Below, piece by piece: positions 62,368 to 64,000 of a stretch of DNA of 64,000 bases. Positions within the stretch are counted from its first letter, which is position 1. Each line of letters begins with the position of its first letter. Source of the stretch: an uncultured bacterium. GTDB taxonomy: Bacteria; Bacillota_I; Bacilli_A; Acholeplasmatales; Anaeroplasmataceae. The position numbers and the translations under genes were made by a program. The notes under the pieces were generated by a model that had not been told where the DNA came from, did not search any database, and was given only the letters and a program-made list of their open reading frames with translations. The DNA lies in the NCBI GenBank assembly GCA_949293265.1, contig CASFCK010000002.1, forward strand, positions 1-64,000, read 5' to 3'.

Positions 62368-63019
62368 AATTGTGATTGAAGAAACTAATTCTGATGTTTT
62401 TTATGAATTAGCCGAAAATGAAGAATTAACTTATATTGCTTTAAAAAACATTAGTAAAAGAAAATTCATATTAAATAGCGGATCAAAATTAAGTTATATT
62501 AATATTAATCTCAATAATGTTGATGATAATTTAGAAGTTTTATTAACAGGTGAAAATGCAATTTTTGATGGTAAAACTTTAACAGTTGGAAATAAAGGAA
62601 GTTTTATTTTCAAACAAAATATATCTCATAACGCTAAACAAACTAGATCTAATATAACCAATTTAGCAATTGCTTTAGGGGATGCTTTTATTAAATATGA
62701 AACAACAGGCCATATTTTAAATAAAATGGCTAAGTCTTATTGTCGTCAATTAGCTAAAGGAATTATCGTTAATGATACTGCTAAAATAAGTGCATTGCCA
62801 ATTTTATTAATAGATGAAAATGACGTTTTTGCTTATCATGGGGCAGCTATTGGTAAAATTAATGATGATGAATTATTTTATTTAATGAGTAGAGGTTTAA
62901 CTAAAGATGAAGCTATATCATTGTTAGTTAAGGCTTTAATTAATCCGATTTTAGATGTTCTTCCAACTGATATTAAAACTGATATTAGTGAAGAACTAGA
63001 AAAGAGAATAAAAATATGA
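62360..63019 (+). CDS. sufD: Short SufD-like Fe-S assembly protein
   Basis: 219 residues, about half the usual SufD length. It keeps the SufB/SufD core beta-helix end: RSNITNLAIALGDA, LPILLIDENDVFAYHGAAIG and KINDDELFYLMSRGLTKDEA match the conserved HxAxxGxIDxxxLFYLxSRGL region. The normal N-terminal helical domain is missing, and the upstream frame is occupied by sufC, so this is not a simple missed start. With SufC and a SufB (expected downstream) it would form the scaffold. Its stop overlaps the sufS start. Confidence 0.85.
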   Translation: MNRIVIEETNSDVFYELAENEELTYIALKNISKRKFILNSGSKLSYININLNNVDDNLEVLLTGENAIFDGKTLTVGNKGSFIFKQNISHNAKQTRSNITNLAIALGDAFIKYETTGHILNKMAKSYCRQLAKGIIVNDTAKISALPILLIDENDVFAYHGAAIGKINDDELFYLMSRGLTKDEAISLLVKALINPILDVLPTDIKTDISEELEKRIKI

Positions 63020-64000
63020 TTGATGTAAAAAAAATAAGAAAAGATTTTTTAGTATATGATAAATATAAGGATTTATGCTATTTAGATAGTGCAGCATCAG
63101 CATTAAAATTAAACCCGGTTAATGAATCAATATATAACTATATGGCATATAATGGTACTAATGTCCATCGCGGAGTTTATAAATTATCTTATGAAGCAAC
63201 AAATATGTATGAAGAAACAAGAGATGTTGTAGCTAATTTCATCAATGCTAAAAGCGATGAAATAGTTTTTACAAGAGGAGCCTCAGACGCTCTAAATTTA
63301 GTTGCTTTAAGTTATGGATTTAATTTTTTAAGTGAAGGTGATGAAATTATATCATCAGAATTAGAACATCATTCTAGCCAAATGCCATGGCTAAATGTAG
63401 CTTTAAAGAAAAATTGTAAAATCAAATATGTTCCTTTAGAAAACAACCAAATAACAGTAGAAAATTTTCAAAAAGTTTTAACAAATAAGACAAAAGTAGT
63501 CGCATTAACTCATGTATCAAATGTATTAGGTTATGTAACACCAATCAAAGAAATAATTAAATTAGCTCATAATGTTGGAGCAATTGTGATTGTTGATGCT
63601 GCTCAAAGTATTCCGCATATGTCAGTTGATGTTAAAGATTTAGATTGTGATTTTTTGGCTTTTTCAGGCCATAAATTAATGGGACCTACAGGTGTTGGTG
63701 TTTTGTATGGAAAACATAAATTACTAGAGATGTTACCACCTGTTGAATTTGGCGGTGATATGGCTGAAGATGTCTATACTACTCATATGAGTTATAAAGA
63801 TGCACCTTACAAATTTGAAACAGGTACACCGATGATTGCTGAAGTAATTGCCTTAAAAGAAGCAATTAAATATTTACAAAACCTAGGATTAAATAATGTT
63901 TATGAACATGAAAAACATTTAAAAGAATTGGCTATTTCTGAACTTAAAAAGTTAGAGGATGTCGAAATATATAATTTGGATTCTCCAACCGGTATAATAA
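63016..64000 (+). CDS. sufS: Cysteine desulfurase SufS (3' end beyond window)
   Basis: PLP enzyme that takes sulfur from cysteine for Fe-S assembly. The ATG at 63016 overlaps the sufD stop. The first 328 codons show CYLDSAASALKLNPV, the GVYKLSYEAT region, ELEHHSSQMPW (the paired His), VDAAQSIPHM and the PLP-binding lysine in FSGHKLMGPTGVGVLYG, all class II (SufS) features. The active-site cysteine region (usually RAGHHCAQP) lies past the window end. Order sufC-sufD-sufS is that of B. subtilis, where sufU and sufB follow. Confidence 0.95.
   Translation, partial: MIDVKKIRKDFLVYDKYKDLCYLDSAASALKLNPVNESIYNYMAYNGTNVHRGVYKLSYEATNMYEETRDVVANFINAKSDEIVFTRGASDALNLVALSYGFNFLSEGDEIISSELEHHSSQMPWLNVALKKNCKIKYVPLENNQITVENFQKVLTNKTKVVALTHVSNVLGYVTPIKEIIKLAHNVGAIVIVDAAQSIPHMSVDVKDLDCDFLAFSGHKLMGPTGVGVLYGKHKLLEMLPPVEFGGDMAEDVYTTHMSYKDAPYKFETGTPMIAEVIALKEAIKYLQNLGLNNVYEHEKHLKELAISELKKLEDVEIYNLDSPTGII

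Noticed and set aside
62339-63019. sufD as a pseudogene fragment
   Set aside because: The frame is intact, has tight overlaps with sufC and sufS and a conserved core; shortness looks like a lineage trait rather than decay.

Overview
The window is a 64 kb piece of a very AT-rich, low-GC Gram-positive-type chromosome. Gene orders known from Bacillus subtilis and relatives are kept: comEA-comEC-holA/rpsT, pgsA-recA-rny-ymdB-miaB-ricA-mutS-mutL-miaA, alaS-ruvX-yrzB-trmR, rpmB/fakA-recG-plsX-rnc, dnaD-nth and sufC-sufD-sufS. TGA is a normal stop here (plsX and ruvX end with it) and tryptophan is TGG, so this is not a code-4 mollicute. Short gaps, overlapping genes and trimmed proteins (RecD2, RecG, DnaE, a half-length SufD) suggest a streamlined genome, perhaps a host-associated Bacilli, Erysipelotrichia or RF39-like lineage. 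That placement is inference.

Layout. 1-0.3 kb: end of a structured RNA with 6S-like topology and a terminator. 0.3-7 kb: a lysophospholipid acyltransferase (-), then nadD-nadE-mnmA-recD2 and a small XRE regulator (-). 7-11 kb: alaS-ruvX-yrzB-like-trmR, where the DUF1292 protein carries an unusual Cys/His/Asp-rich tail. 11-16 kb: marR plus phosphoesterase, then comEA-comEC-holA, and rpsT (-). 16-31 kb: pgsA, recA, a membrane-anchored hypothetical (-), and the rny-to-miaA block, which contains a 766-residue acidic-repeat membrane protein at the locus where B. subtilis has cotE; then aroK-aroQ. 31-40.6 kb: efp, a CorC-type protein, rpmB (-), fakA-recG-plsX-rnc, dnaD-nth-pncC. 40.6-43.4 kb: the copper operon csoR-copA. 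43.5-46.1 kb: an XRE/helical-repeat regulator with a cell-surface Ig-like repeat protein. 46.1-49.2 kb: dnaE and tRNA-Leu(UAG).

49.2-54.3 kb is the one clearly accessory region, directly downstream of tRNA-Leu. It holds a small HTH/zinc-ribbon-like protein, a serine recombinase (-), and a restriction-modification cassette: a small XRE regulator, a fused double-D12 adenine methyltransferase and an HNH endonuclease. The leader is rich in inverted repeats. 54.4-58.3 kb is a mostly envelope-related stretch (esterase, anchored protein, CBM48-like fusion, DUF368 transporter, small membrane protein). 58.3-64 kb holds leuS, a PfkB/ThiD-fold kinase and the start of the suf iron-sulphur operon; sufS runs off the window.

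The most notable observation is in copA. Its last 66 codons encode a complete CopZ-like metal-binding domain, preceded in frame by a near-perfect Shine-Dalgarno sequence and a GTG. The codons forming that Shine-Dalgarno (AAG, GAG, GAG) are the rare synonyms in this AT-rich genome. This suggests one gene makes both the copper pump and its chaperone by internal translation initiation. All functional calls rest on motif reading and gene context; no database search was run.
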